A DNA stretch of 64,000 nt, from the NCBI RefSeq assembly GCF_002899455.1, contig NZ_PPFB01000001.1, positions 1,922,001 through 1,986,000 of the forward strand, read 5' to 3'. The stretch is from Streptomyces sp. DH-12 (GTDB taxonomy: Bacteria; Actinomycetota; Actinomycetes; Streptomycetales; Streptomycetaceae). Below are positions 45,973 through 54,945 of the stretch, piece after piece. A program made the position numbers and the translations under genes. The notes under the pieces are model-generated. The model worked only from the letters and a program-made list of their open reading frames with translations. It was not told the origin of the DNA and did no database searches. How positions within the stretch are numbered: the first letter of the stretch is position 1; each line of letters begins with the position of its first letter.

Positions 45973-46733
45973 TCAGGCGATCTTCCGGCGATAGACGGCC
46001 ATCGCGAGAACATACGCCACGACGAGGATGCCGGCGCACCAGGCCAGGGCGGTCCAGATGTCGTCGCCGACCGGCCGCTGGGCGAACAGGTCGCGGATGG
46101 TGTCGACGATGGACGTCACCGGCTGGTGCTCGGCGAAGGCGCGCACCAGCCGGGCATGGTCCGCGTGGGCACGAACGCCGAGCTGACGAACGGCAGGAAG
46201 ATGAGCGGGTAGGCGAACGCGCCCGCGCCCTCGACCGATGCCGCGGAGAGCCCGGGAATCACGGCGAGCCAGGTCAGGGCCAGGGTGAACAGGAACAGGA
46301 TGCCGGCGACCGCGAGCCATGCCGGCAGTCCGGCCCCCGTGCGGAAGCCCATGAGGAGCGCGACGCCCACGACGATCACGAGCGAGATCAGGTTGGCCAC
46401 CAGCGAGGTGAGGACGTGTGCCCACAGCACCCCTGACCGTGCGATCGGCATGGACTGGAAGCGTTCGAAGATCCCGCTCTTCATGTCGGTGAACAGCCGG
46501 TAGGCGGTGTAGGAGATGCCGGACGCGATCGTGATGAGCAGGATGCCGGGCAGCATGTAGTTCACGTACGGGACCGACCCGGTGTCGATCGCGCCGCCGA
46601 ACACGTAGACGAACATCAGCATCAGGGCGACCGGCGTGATGACGGTCGTGATGACGGTGTCCAGGCTGCGCGTGACATGGCGCAGGGTCCGCCCCGTGAG
46701 AACAGCGGTGTCGCCGAAGTGGTACGCGGTCAT
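45973..46733 (-). pseudogene. ABC-2 type drug exporter permease (DrrB-like), frameshifted
   Basis: The protein starts at ATG 46733 and reads as a normal DrrB-like permease with five or six helices (GRTLRHVTRSLDTVITTVITP, MLPGILLITIASG) for about 195 residues. The frame then ends early at 46116. The expected final segment (RAFAEHQPVTSIVDTIRDLF, closing helix, RRKIA) continues in another frame to 45973. The break is at about 46145, where PGWCAPSP replaces the usual PxWLRAFA; one missing C in a CTGG/CTGC context explains it. It could be a genuine mutation or a sequencing error. If real, the exporter is inactive or lacks its last helix. Confidence 0.8.
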
Positions 46734-46742
46734 CTTCGTCCC

Positions 46743-47540
46743 CTAGTCGTTCGTGCTGAGGGCGTGGCTCTTGTCGTCGCCGCCGATGACCGCGAGGAAG
46801 ATCTCCTCCAGGGTCGGCTGCTTCTCGACGTACTCGACCGCGGCGGGCGGGAAGAGCTGCTTGAGCTCGGCGAGGGTGCCGTTCACGATGATCCGGCCCT
46901 GGTGGAGGATCGCGATCCGGTCGGCCAACTGCTCGGCCTCGTTCAGGTACTGCGTGGTGAGCAGCACCGTCGTTCCGTCCTCGGCCAGCTCCTTGATCGC
47001 CTGCCACACCTCGATGCGCGCCTCGGGGTCGAGACCGGTCGTCGGCTCGTCCAGGAAGATCACCGGCGGATTCCCGATGAGGCTCATCGCGATGTCCAGC
47101 CGGCGGCGCATACCGCCCGAGTACGTGGCCACCTTCCGCGCGCCGGCGTCGGTCAGCGAGAAACGCCTCAGCAGGTCGTCCGCGATCTCGCCCGGGTTCT
47201 CGAGGTGGCGCAGCCTGGCGACGAACACGAGGTTCTCGCGACCGCTGAGGATCTCGTCGACGGCCGCGAACTGTCCGGTGAGGCTGATGGACTCCCGCAC
47301 CTCGGCCGGTTGCGCGGCGACGTCGAAGCCATGGACGGTGGCCGTTCCCCGGTCGGCCTTCAGGAGCGTGGCGAGGATCTTCACGGTCGTGGTCTTGCCC
47401 GCCCCGTTGGAGCCGAGCAGGGCGAAGATGCTGCCCCGCGCCACGTCGAAGTCCACGCCGCGCAGTACGCCGAGCTTCCCGTAGGACTTCTCGAGCCCCC
47501 GTACGCGCATCGCCGGATCGGTGATGGATCGAGCCGTCAT
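46743..47540 (-). CDS. ABC-2 type drug exporter ATPase (DrrA-like)
   Basis: This 265-residue ATPase has Walker A GSNGAGKTTTVK, signature YSGGMRRRLDIAMSL, Walker B VIFLDEPTTGLD, and the C-terminal extension of DrrA proteins. It would power export of a hydrophobic drug with the permease 9 nt downstream. The ATG at 47540 is chosen because GGAGGAGG lies about 9 nt upstream; an earlier in-frame ATG at 47648 has no such site. First gene of the operon ATPase-permease-MerR. Confidence 0.93.
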   Translation of the reverse strand: MTARSITDPAMRVRGLEKSYGKLGVLRGVDFDVARGSIFALLGSNGAGKTTTVKILATLLKADRGTATVHGFDVAAQPAEVRESISLTGQFAAVDEILSGRENLVFVARLRHLENPGEIADDLLRRFSLTDAGARKVATYSGGMRRRLDIAMSLIGNPPVIFLDEPTTGLDPEARIEVWQAIKELAEDGTTVLLTTQYLNEAEQLADRIAILHQGRIIVNGTLAELKQLFPPAAVEYVEKQPTLEEIFLAVIGGDDKSHALSTND

Positions 47541-47737
47541 GGTCGTCTGCCTCCTCCTCCGTGAAGCGGTTCCCGGCGGGTGCCGGGAAGCTTCTGCCGG
47601 AAGGATGGAGGGTTGACCCGGCGTCAAGGTCAAGCCCGCCGCGGCCACAGCGCTCCGAGCGCTGACGCCGACGCGGGCCGTGCCGTGCTCCGTGCCGCCG
47701 GGGACATCGCGGCACTACCGGGGCCGGTGTCCGGCCG

Positions 47738-48000
47738 CGGCTGCACGCCGCCCCGCTGACCGAACCGCGCCGCGCCGATCTGCTGGACCTGGACGGCTGC
47801 GCCGTGGACGGGTCCCATGTCCGGGGCGTCGGGGGGACCGCATGGGGCCCTCGCCCGCCGATCGTGCCCGCCCCGGCTCCGGGCATCACCTGATCGTCGA
47901 CCGTCACGGGACCCCGCTCACCGGTGGCAACCGGCATGACGTCACCCAGCTCCTGCCGCTGCCGGACGCGGTCCCGCCCATCAGGGGCCTGCGGGGCTCC
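47738..48000 (+). pseudogene. IS5-family transposase remnant
   Basis: Two adjoining pieces of a DDE transposase are readable in different frames. RLHAAPLTEPRRADLLDLDG then CAVDGSHVRGVGG from 47738 contains the first catalytic Asp region. From about 47842, GPSPADRARPGSGHHLIVDR then HGTPLTGGNRHDVTQLLPLP follows, the second Asp region with about five residues deleted after HGTPL. The remainder, including the Glu motif, is missing. No terminal inverted repeats are found. Confidence 0.72.
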
Positions 48001-48108
48001 CCCGCCGCAAGCCCCGGTCCCGGCGCCGGCTGTCCTCGGCCCTCTCGGCGGCTCCGTGCCCCGCCGTCCGGGCGCGGCAGGCAGCCGGCGCCGACCGGTT
48101 CTGTCGGC

Positions 48109-48981
48109 TCAGCGCCGCTGCTGGGCGCCCTGAAGGGCCTGGTCGGTCATGTCGGCCACCTGGCCGGCCGGCGGGGCCTCGGCATCGACCTCGGTGCCGA
48201 AGTCGGAGAACTCCAGCACCGTTTTCATCTTGAGCTGCTGGGCCGCCGCGCTGCTGCCCGCCTGGGCCGAGGCGGAGGCCGGGGCCTTGACGGTCATGTC
48301 GATCTGCTGGCGGCGCAGCCGGCCCTCGTCGTCGAGCCAGACCTGCATCGGCAGCGTCGGGCCGAGCTGCTTGCTCATCTGCGCACCGCCCGGCAGCTTG
48401 GACACGTCCACGGAGACCTTGTAGTGCGTCGTGTCGGTCCCGTCGATCTCCTCGGTGCCCACCTTGGTGACGCCCTTGTCGGTGATCGCCTTGGCGTAGG
48501 CGGCGGTCTGGGCCGGGTCGCCGATCTGCTGGTTGCCCAGGTCCTGCTGTGCGGCGACCTTCTCCAGGTCGATCTTGACCCAGGGCTTGCCGCCCGGCGC
48601 TTCCTGGCCGGGCATCTTCTGGTAGAGAACCTGGTCGACCACGCGTTGCTCGATGCTCTTGTCCTGCGCGGTGACGGTCATGACGCTGTCACCTTCGTCC
48701 AGAGCGATGACGCCCTTGCCCTGGGTGGTGACCGTCCTGCCCTCCGCCGAGAGCTGCGTCCTGATCGTCATCCGCGCCGACTCGGCCTCGGCCGTCTTGT
48801 CGTAGGCCGCTCGCACCTCCGCCGTGCCCTGCTCCTGGGCGCCGGCGCTCCTGCTCGCGTTCGGCGACTTGCCGTCCCCACCGGCCTCCGCATCGCTGCC
48901 GCCACCACAGCCCGACAGGACAACGCTCCCTGTCACCGCGGCAACCACGACCACGCCGGCCCTCGTCCCCCTGAATCGCAT
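48109..48981 (-). CDS. LppX/LprAFG-like lipoprotein
   Basis: This 290-residue lipoprotein has lipobox LSGC after a short signal, then a Gly/Ser/Asp-rich linker. The folded domain from about residue 50 has the pattern of the LppX_LprAFG/DUF1396 family (alternating strands, DEGDSVMTVTAQ, PWVKIDLEK, QVWLDDEGRLRRQQIDMTV). Mycobacterial relatives bind or transfer lipids outside the membrane. ATG at 48981 is preceded by GGAGAGAGG. It appears monocistronic. Confidence 0.8.
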   Translation of the reverse strand: MRFRGTRAGVVVVAAVTGSVVLSGCGGGSDAEAGGDGKSPNASRSAGAQEQGTAEVRAAYDKTAEAESARMTIRTQLSAEGRTVTTQGKGVIALDEGDSVMTVTAQDKSIEQRVVDQVLYQKMPGQEAPGGKPWVKIDLEKVAAQQDLGNQQIGDPAQTAAYAKAITDKGVTKVGTEEIDGTDTTHYKVSVDVSKLPGGAQMSKQLGPTLPMQVWLDDEGRLRRQQIDMTVKAPASASAQAGSSAAAQQLKMKTVLEFSDFGTEVDAEAPPAGQVADMTDQALQGAQQRR

Positions 48982-49187
48982 GCCAGTCCTCTCTCCTCAA
49001 CGAGTGCCGGCCACTGTCACACCGCGCCGGCTCACTGACCCGAGTTTCCCGACGGTCCGTCAACACACCTGTTTATGACGTAAGTTGCGGATGAGTGACG
49101 AATCCTGCCGGGCGAGACCGCGCCGGCGCCGCTGTCCGACCGAGCCGTGTGCGGCACGGCCGGCCCCCCGGTCCGGCCGTGGTCGGC

Positions 49188-50243
49188 TCAGCCGTCGGGC
49201 AGGCTCCGCACGACGTACGTCATGTGCTGGAGGTTCCCCGCTCGCAGCCACTCCGTGAACCCGCCCACACCCTTGCCGGTGGTCAGCGGGCCGTTCGCGC
49301 AGTCCCTCAGCCAGGCCTCGCCCGCCCCGGCCCCTGCTCCCCTGAACTCGGGCAGCTCGGTGATCCGGCGGGCCGCGGCGCGGTTGACGGCGATCCGGTC
49401 CGGCCCGTGCGCCAGCGTCTTGACGACGACGTACGAACTCCCGGTGGTGTAACGGAGCGTTCCCCAGGACGGGCCGCCCTTCCTGCCGGGCTCCAGGGGC
49501 TGCGCGAGGACGGCGGGTCGCTGCACACCGTAGTCGCCGTAGCCGAGCCGCGGGGCGTACGCCCGTCCCGTCGCGCGCACCTCGTGCCACATGCGCCATT
49601 CCGCCCGCGAGACCTCGACCGGCCCGTCCTCCAGCATGTCGGCACCGACCCGTGGAACGCCGCCTCCGAGCAGGACGGCGCTCCGCCAGGCAGTGATGGG
49701 CATCAGCGCGTCGAGGGCGCGCAGGGCTTCCTTGCCCGCATCGGGCCGGTCGTCGAGGACCGCGCCCATGTCGAGCAGCAGATCGAGGGGCACCTCCGGC
49801 CCGGTCCGCGCCAGCAGGCCCCTGACGCCCTCCCCGAGACCGGCGTCCCACTCCCCCGTGACCCGCACCCGCACGCCCAGGCCGCACGAGCAACGGCGGG
49901 CCGTCCCCACGGCCACCGCCTGCTGCTCCGCGGTCCTCTCCGGTCCGGTGACCGGCCTCAGCCGTCCGAACTCGCAGTACACCGCGAGCGCTTCGGCGAA
50001 GGCGGCGGTCCGGCCGTCGTCGTCGAAGGGGGCGTCGATCCAACCGCCGTGACGGCTCACGGCACTCACCCGGCCGACGCACGCGTCGACCACCGTGCCC
50101 AGCGTCTCCCGGGCCACCTCGCGTAAGGGCGGCAGGTTCCACAACGGCTTGACCGCGGCCCGGACGTCCGGCGACAACCGCGGGAAGACCCCGGCCGCGT
50201 GCGGCTTCGTGGGCAGAACGGGAACGTAGAGCGGTCCGGACAT
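49188..50243 (-). CDS. Beta-protein family (phage T4 beta-like) protein
   Basis: This 351-residue product begins with LYVPVLPTKPHAAGVFPRLS and contains LDLLLDMGAVL, the CSCGLGVRVRV cysteine pair and, near the end, YTTGSSYVVVKTLAHG and RAGNLQHMTYVVRSL. This pattern is that of the Beta_protein family (named after a T4 gene) found in phages and bacterial accessory regions, often near suspected defence genes. ATG 50243 is the first plausible start; open sequence further upstream has no such pattern. Function is unknown. Confidence 0.72.
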   Translation of the reverse strand: MSGPLYVPVLPTKPHAAGVFPRLSPDVRAAVKPLWNLPPLREVARETLGTVVDACVGRVSAVSRHGGWIDAPFDDDGRTAAFAEALAVYCEFGRLRPVTGPERTAEQQAVAVGTARRCSCGLGVRVRVTGEWDAGLGEGVRGLLARTGPEVPLDLLLDMGAVLDDRPDAGKEALRALDALMPITAWRSAVLLGGGVPRVGADMLEDGPVEVSRAEWRMWHEVRATGRAYAPRLGYGDYGVQRPAVLAQPLEPGRKGGPSWGTLRYTTGSSYVVVKTLAHGPDRIAVNRAAARRITELPEFRGAGAGAGEAWLRDCANGPLTTGKGVGGFTEWLRAGNLQHMTYVVRSLPDG

Positions 50244-50410
50244 CGCGGCTCCCCCTCGGCACCGTCCGTGCGCATCCCTCCCCTCAGGGTCCGTTCCTCC
50301 CGGAAGGCTCGGAAAGAGGGCCGTTTCGGCCCGCGTGGCCGATGCGGCACGTCCGAGGGCGGCTCCTGCGGTGGTGCGCCGGCCCGGCACCCGGACCGGA
50401 GGAGGAGCCG

Positions 50411-50512
50411 ATGAGCAGCGCGCCCGTTCCCCTCCAGGCGTACGAGGCAGGCACGTACCTGCACGGCACGGAGGCGGACCTCGCTCCGGGGGATCCGCCG
50501 GTCCCCGGCCTC
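50411..50512 (+). pseudogene. Rifampin ADP-ribosyltransferase (arr) N-terminal remnant
   Basis: An ATG with GGAGGAG just upstream opens a frame reading AYEAGTYLHGTEADLAPGD, which matches the N-terminus of Arr enzymes (YHGTKADL..GD). After about 35 residues the similarity stops. Full Arr has about 140 residues, so the gene is truncated. A terminator-like hairpin follows at 50572. Confidence 0.6.
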
Positions 50513-50571
50513 CGCCGCCGGGGCGTCGCCGCGATCCTGGACCGGCACGCGTCCGGCAGTGCCCCGTCACC

Positions 50572-50602
50572 GTTCCCCGCGCCCCTGATTGGGCGCGGGA
50601 AC
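50572..50602. terminator. Terminator-like hairpin after the arr remnant
   Basis: GTTCCCCGCGCCC and GGGCGCGGGAAC pair with one bulged C around the loop CTGATT. Hairpins of this CCGCGCCCC type are very common between Streptomyces genes. Confidence 0.65.
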
Positions 50603-50677
50603 AGTCCCGCCCTACGCCCCCTCCGCCTCTGGTTGACTCCGCGGCCACCCGTGTCGGCCTGTGTGAGCGGAGTTGTC

Positions 50678-50968
50678 TTGGAGTCTTACGGAGCGGAGCC
50701 GTGGCGGCAGGAGCCGCCGGTGCAGGTGGAGGAGGCGCGGCTGGGGGTGGGGCTGCGGGTCGGGCTCCGGGTCGCGGGGGTGTGGCTGCTGTACGTGGCG
50801 GGCGGTGCGCTCCTGCCCGGCCCGTACGGCACCGGCGTCCTCGGGGGCGTGAGTCTCGGGAGCGTGCTGGCCCTGGTGCCGCTCGGCGTCGGCCTGCACG
50901 GGGTCGTCGCGCACGGGCGGCGGGCCGACCGGGTCGCCGTGGACACGGACGACCGGAGGTGGTCATGA
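50678..50968 (+). CDS. Small two-helix membrane protein preceding an SSS symporter (DUF485-like)
   Basis: This product of about 96 residues has two hydrophobic helices (VGLRVAGVWLLYVAGGALL and GVSLGSVLALVPLGVGLHGV). A DUF485-type partner directly upstream of an ActP-like symporter is a standard arrangement. The TTG at 50678 is chosen for the GGAG 5 nt before it; a GTG at 50663 would add five residues. Its stop overlaps the symporter ATG (ATGA). Confidence 0.65.
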   Translation: MESYGAEPWRQEPPVQVEEARLGVGLRVGLRVAGVWLLYVAGGALLPGPYGTGVLGGVSLGSVLALVPLGVGLHGVVAHGRRADRVAVDTDDRRWS

Positions 50969-52536
50969 GCACGCTGCTCGACTCCTCCTCACGCTCCCTC
51001 GTCTTCGCCGTGTTCTCGGTGTTCGTCGTCATCTGCCTGATGCTGTGCGTGATCACGGGGGCCGACGAGGACGACCGCGCCCTCATCCGGTCCGACAGCC
51101 GGCGGTTGCGGTCCTGGCAGCAGGGCATCGCGATGGGCGGCGACACCACCACCGTGGCGACCGTCACCGTGCTGGTGGGCATGGTCGCCACCACCGGGTT
51201 CGACGGGCTCGGCGTCATGCTGGGCAGCCTGGTCGGCGTCCTCCTCTTCCTCGTGCTCGTCATCGAACCGCTCCGTGCGCACGCCACGCTGACCACGCCG
51301 GACCTGCTGGACGCGCGCGGCAGCGGCGGGTCCGCGGTGCGGGTGGCATGGGGTGCGGTGACGCTGCTGGTCTGTTTCCCGCTGCTCGTGGTGCAGTTGG
51401 TGGTGGTCGGGAACGTGGCCGCCGCCCTGCTCGGGCAGCCCGGCACCCGTACCGGCTGCATCGTCGTCATCGGGTGTGTGATGACCGCGCTGGCCGTCAG
51501 CGGCGGCATCCGGGGCACGGGGGTGGTGATGATCGCCAAGTCGGTGATCGCGCTGCCCGTGCTGCTGGTCACCGCGGCCCTGGTCGTGTACCGCTTCGGC
51601 GGGGACCTCGGCCGGCTGCTCGACGCGGCCGCGCTCGGCTCGGGGACGGGCGAGGCGTTCCTGCGCCCGGGCGGCTACACCGGTGACGGGTGGGTCGGGG
51701 CGGTGAACCGGGTCGGGCAGACCTTCGGCATGACGATGGCCACGCTGGCCATGCCCGCCGTGCTCATGCGGGCCATCGCGACGAAGAGCCCGCGCGGGGC
51801 GCGGACGGCCGGCCGCTGGATGCTCGGCGAGCTCGTGGTGCTCTACGGGGCTCTCGCCGTCGTCGGTCTCGGCGCCGCGGCGCTGGCCGGCGGGGCGCTG
51901 CGGGAGGCGGGTCCGTCGGCGCAGGTGTTCACGCCGCTGCTGCTCGGGCGCGCGCTGGACGGCGGCGGCATCCTCGTCGCGGCCCTCGCCTGCGTCCTCT
52001 TCCTCACCGCGCTGGCCGCCGTCGTGGACGTCACCCTCGCCGCCGGCATCACCCTGGGCCGTGACGTGCTGGCCGCCTCCGGCCGGCGACGGGAGGGGCG
52101 GGTGGACGGCACCGCGTCGCGGTGGGCCGCCGCGCTGACCGGGCTGGCCGCCGCGGCCGTGGCCGTCGTCTGCGCCGACTGGAACCTGGTCGTCGTCTCC
52201 ACGCTCTGGCTCGCCCTCTGCGGCGCCGCCCTCGCACCGGTCCTGCTGTACGCCCTGTACTGGCCCGGATTCACCGCCCGCGGCGCGCTGTGGTGCCTGT
52301 GGGGGGCCACGGCGGTGACCGTCGTGGCGCTCGCTCTGTCGCCGTACGCGTCCGGCACGCCGGAGTCGATCGTGCCGGGGCACGACTTCCGGCTCTGGGA
52401 CGTGACGATCCCGGGCCTGGTGACGATCCCGGCCGGATTCCTGCTGGGCTGGCTGGGCAGCGTCACGGACCGCCGGCGGCGCCCGGCGGGCGACGGCACC
52501 GTTCGGACGTCTTCGCCGCGTACCGCCCACCGATGA
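50965..52536 (+). CDS. Sodium:solute symporter (SSS family, ActP/MctP-like)
   Basis: This 523-residue protein has about 13 transmembrane helices. An LTTPDLLDARG segment sits after helix 2-3, GRDVLAAS precedes the cytoplasmic loop, and the overall layout matches acetate/monocarboxylate permeases. GGAGGT lies 5 nt upstream of ATG 50965. With its small upstream partner it probably imports a short-chain carboxylate using a sodium gradient. The C-terminus is cytoplasmic, basic and Ser/Thr-rich. Confidence 0.85.
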   Translation: MSTLLDSSSRSLVFAVFSVFVVICLMLCVITGADEDDRALIRSDSRRLRSWQQGIAMGGDTTTVATVTVLVGMVATTGFDGLGVMLGSLVGVLLFLVLVIEPLRAHATLTTPDLLDARGSGGSAVRVAWGAVTLLVCFPLLVVQLVVVGNVAAALLGQPGTRTGCIVVIGCVMTALAVSGGIRGTGVVMIAKSVIALPVLLVTAALVVYRFGGDLGRLLDAAALGSGTGEAFLRPGGYTGDGWVGAVNRVGQTFGMTMATLAMPAVLMRAIATKSPRGARTAGRWMLGELVVLYGALAVVGLGAAALAGGALREAGPSAQVFTPLLLGRALDGGGILVAALACVLFLTALAAVVDVTLAAGITLGRDVLAASGRRREGRVDGTASRWAAALTGLAAAAVAVVCADWNLVVVSTLWLALCGAALAPVLLYALYWPGFTARGALWCLWGATAVTVVALALSPYASGTPESIVPGHDFRLWDVTIPGLVTIPAGFLLGWLGSVTDRRRRPAGDGTVRTSSPRTAHR

Positions 52537-52594
52537 TTTCCGGCGGGCGGCACGGTCATACCCGGTACACGGACCGACACCCCAGGAGGATCCC

Positions 52595-53203
52595 ATGTCC
52601 CGGAAGATCGTCGCCAGCCTGTTCATCTCGCTCGACGGCGTCGTCGAGGCTCCCGACCAGTGGCACTTCCCTTACTTCAACGACGAGATGGGCGCGGCCG
52701 TCGACGCGGGTCTGCGCGCCGCGGACACCATGCTCTTCGGCCGCGTGACGTACGACAGCTTCGCCGGCGCCTGGCCGGAGCGGGAGGCGGCGGGCGCCGA
52801 GGACGCGGGCTTCGCCAAGCAGCTCGGCGACATGCGGAAGATCGTGTTCTCGCGCAGCCCGCTCGACTTCCAGTGGCGCAACAGCGAGCAGGCGGAGGGC
52901 GACGTCGCCGAGGTCGCCGCCGCGCTGAAGGACGAGCCGGGCGGGGACATCGCGCTGAGCGGCTCCGTCTCGATCGTCCGGCAGCTGCTGGCCGCGGGCC
53001 TCCTCGACGAACTGCACCTCCTCGTCCACCCCGTCGCCGTCCGCAAGGGCATGCGCCTGTTCGACGAGGGCGAGCCGTCGGTCCCGCTGCGGCTGCTGAC
53101 GTCGGAGACGTTCGGCACGGGGGTGCTGCACCTGGTGTACGGGCCGGACGCGGCGCCGCCGACGGGGGGTTACGAGGAGGCGGTCGCCGCGCTCGGGGAG
53201 TGA
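52595..53203 (+). CDS. Dihydrofolate reductase / RibD C-terminal family protein (second copy)
   Basis: This 202-residue reductase-like protein has FISLDGVVEAPDQW at the N-terminus, MLFGRVTYDSFAGAWPE in the middle and LHLLVHPVAVRKGMRLF near the end, all typical of the YyaP/RibD-C group. AGGAGG lies 6 nt upstream of ATG 52595. It is only distantly similar to the paralogue at 36984. Substrate unknown. Confidence 0.88.
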   Translation: MSRKIVASLFISLDGVVEAPDQWHFPYFNDEMGAAVDAGLRAADTMLFGRVTYDSFAGAWPEREAAGAEDAGFAKQLGDMRKIVFSRSPLDFQWRNSEQAEGDVAEVAAALKDEPGGDIALSGSVSIVRQLLAAGLLDELHLLVHPVAVRKGMRLFDEGEPSVPLRLLTSETFGTGVLHLVYGPDAAPPTGGYEEAVAALGE

Positions 53204-53216
53204 GGGGGGCATGGTG

Positions 53217-54467
53217 TCACCAGTTCTTATACCGGACGTCGCCGAGGCCGCAGAAGGCGCATCCGGGGCTCAGGAAGTCCTGGGTGCGGCGGAACTCCTC
53301 GTCGGCCAGATGCCACCGGAGCCAGGCGGTGATGACGTGCCGGCCGTTGCGGGTGGCGAGGATGTGGTCGGTGTCGTCGAGGACGGTGAACCACACCGGC
53401 ACGTCGGTGCCCGCGTAGTCGCGTTCCATGTTCGCGGTGGCGAAGTCCTCGTCACCGCCGACGTAGAGGGCCGGGTTGCGGAGGCTGTCGGGGCCGTTGC
53501 CGTCGAACGAGCCGCCGGCCACGTGGACGGTGGTCTCCAGCCGCGGCTCGTCGGCCACGTCGAACGTGCCGAGGGACCCGCGGGAGTGGCCGCCGAAAGC
53601 GACCTCGGAGAGGTCGAGGTCTCCGTACAGCGGGTCGGCCGGACTGGCGTTCCGGTCCTCCAGCCAGTCGAGGGCGTCGACCATGTAGGCGCCGTTGCTG
53701 GAGGAGACCTCGCTGTAGACGACGAACCCGTGCGAGGCCCACAGGCGCAGCATGTCCTCGTAGTCGGCGGGGTCGGATCCCGCACCCGGGCCCCAGACGA
53801 AGACCGGATGGTCCACGCCGTCCCGGCCGGCGTCGGCCGGGTACACCAGCCAGCCGTCGTCGTCGGGACCGGCGGACTCGTCGACGGTCACGGCGTACGG
53901 ACCGGGCTCGGTGACGTCGTCCACCGGGGGCAGCGACCCGGTCGGCGGGTCGGTCGGGCCCCCGCCGCCTTCGGCCTCGATCAGCACGTCGTCGACGGTC
54001 AGGGTCTCCAGGAGGCTGTTCGCGTCCAGCGAGAACCTCAGCCGCAGGTCACCGCTCTCGGCGGAGTCCGGCAGGGGGAACGACACCGCGCCCGCGGCGG
54101 TGCGCGCCGATTCCAGCGTGGTGAACGGGCCGCCGTCGACCGAGTAGGCCACGGTGAAGGTCTCACCGAGGTCCAGCCCCGATGCCACCCGGGTGTAGGA
54201 CAGGGTCAGGTCGTCGTATCCGGTCGGGTCGATGGGTGCGGACACGATGGACGAGTCCGAGGACAGTGACCCGCTGAGGCGGGCCCCGTACGTTCCGGTC
54301 CGGACGGAACCGGAAGCGGTGAAAGTGCCGAGCCCGTCGGAGAAGTCCTCGCTGTAGACGGGCGTGGCGGCGGAGGCGGGGGCTGTCGTCACACCCGCGG
54401 TTCCCAGGGCCATGACGCCGACTGCCGCGGCGCCGCATAAACGCAGGCGCCCACTGGTAAGAGACAT
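53217..54467 (-). CDS. Secreted alpha/beta hydrolase with N-terminal beta-domain
   Basis: This 416-residue exported protein has a signal peptide that ends near APASAA. Residues about 35-165 look like a beta-sandwich module (VYSEDFSDGLGTFTASGSVR, DDLTLSYTRV), followed by a Pro/Thr-rich linker. An alpha/beta hydrolase domain follows with nucleophile elbow GGHSRGS and closing His in DDTDHILATRN. The fold resembles cutinase/PET-hydrolase-like and chlorophyllase-like esterases, with FVWGPGAGSDPADYEDMLRL as the region before the active site. It probably cleaves an ester in a polymer or lipid outside the cell. Confidence 0.82.
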   Translation of the reverse strand: MSLTSGRLRLCGAAAVGVMALGTAGVTTAPASAATPVYSEDFSDGLGTFTASGSVRTGTYGARLSGSLSSDSSIVSAPIDPTGYDDLTLSYTRVASGLDLGETFTVAYSVDGGPFTTLESARTAAGAVSFPLPDSAESGDLRLRFSLDANSLLETLTVDDVLIEAEGGGGPTDPPTGSLPPVDDVTEPGPYAVTVDESAGPDDDGWLVYPADAGRDGVDHPVFVWGPGAGSDPADYEDMLRLWASHGFVVYSEVSSSNGAYMVDALDWLEDRNASPADPLYGDLDLSEVAFGGHSRGSLGTFDVADEPRLETTVHVAGGSFDGNGPDSLRNPALYVGGDEDFATANMERDYAGTDVPVWFTVLDDTDHILATRNGRHVITAWLRWHLADEEFRRTQDFLSPGCAFCGLGDVRYKNW

Positions 54468-54945
54468 GTGCGATATCCCTTCTGGTCACGCCGGTCGACC
54501 ACGTCGGCACACCGGGCCGGTCGCGCGCGTCACAGCCGCTCCCGGTCCTGGCCCCGGTCGATCCCTGCGGTCGTCGCAGGACCGGCTCGTACCGAGTCAA
54601 GCGAGCAACCGGGCAGGGGGCATCGGTGAAACCACCGGCCCGGCCGAAGCGTGCGGACGGGGCATGTCCGACGACGGCGCTCCCCCTGTGGATGAGGGCG
54701 ACCACGGTCGTGCCGGCGCTCATGGTGGTGTGCCCCCGTTGACGGAGCCGTCCGGTCCGGCGGGGTTGATCATCCGGTGTCCGGGCTCCCCGGAAGCCTT
54801 ACGGCTCCTTGTTTTGCGCCCCGGATCCGCTGGTGTTCCGGGCAAGTCGTCGACGAATGCGCTGTCAGAGGCTGCGCCTAGGGTGGCCGACAAGATCATC
54901 GGCAGGATGTGCCGAGGGTTTCCCGAGCGATTCGTTGGAGTTGGC
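54468..54945. other. Intergenic region between divergent genes
   Basis: A 478-nt stretch separates the secreted hydrolase and the duplicated-domain protein gene. No ORF is convincing. It should hold both promoters; a TAGGGT at about 54879 could be a -10 element for the right-hand gene, but no clear -35 accompanies it. Confidence 0.4.

Noticed and set aside
47680..49038. 452-codon plus frame
   Set aside because: Its first part includes the transposase remnant, but the rest is antisense to the LppX-like lipoprotein gene, so it is not one gene.
49188..51572. 794-codon minus frame extending the beta-protein gene upstream
   Set aside because: The first 440 codons are antisense to the symporter and its partner; family similarity begins exactly at ATG 50243.
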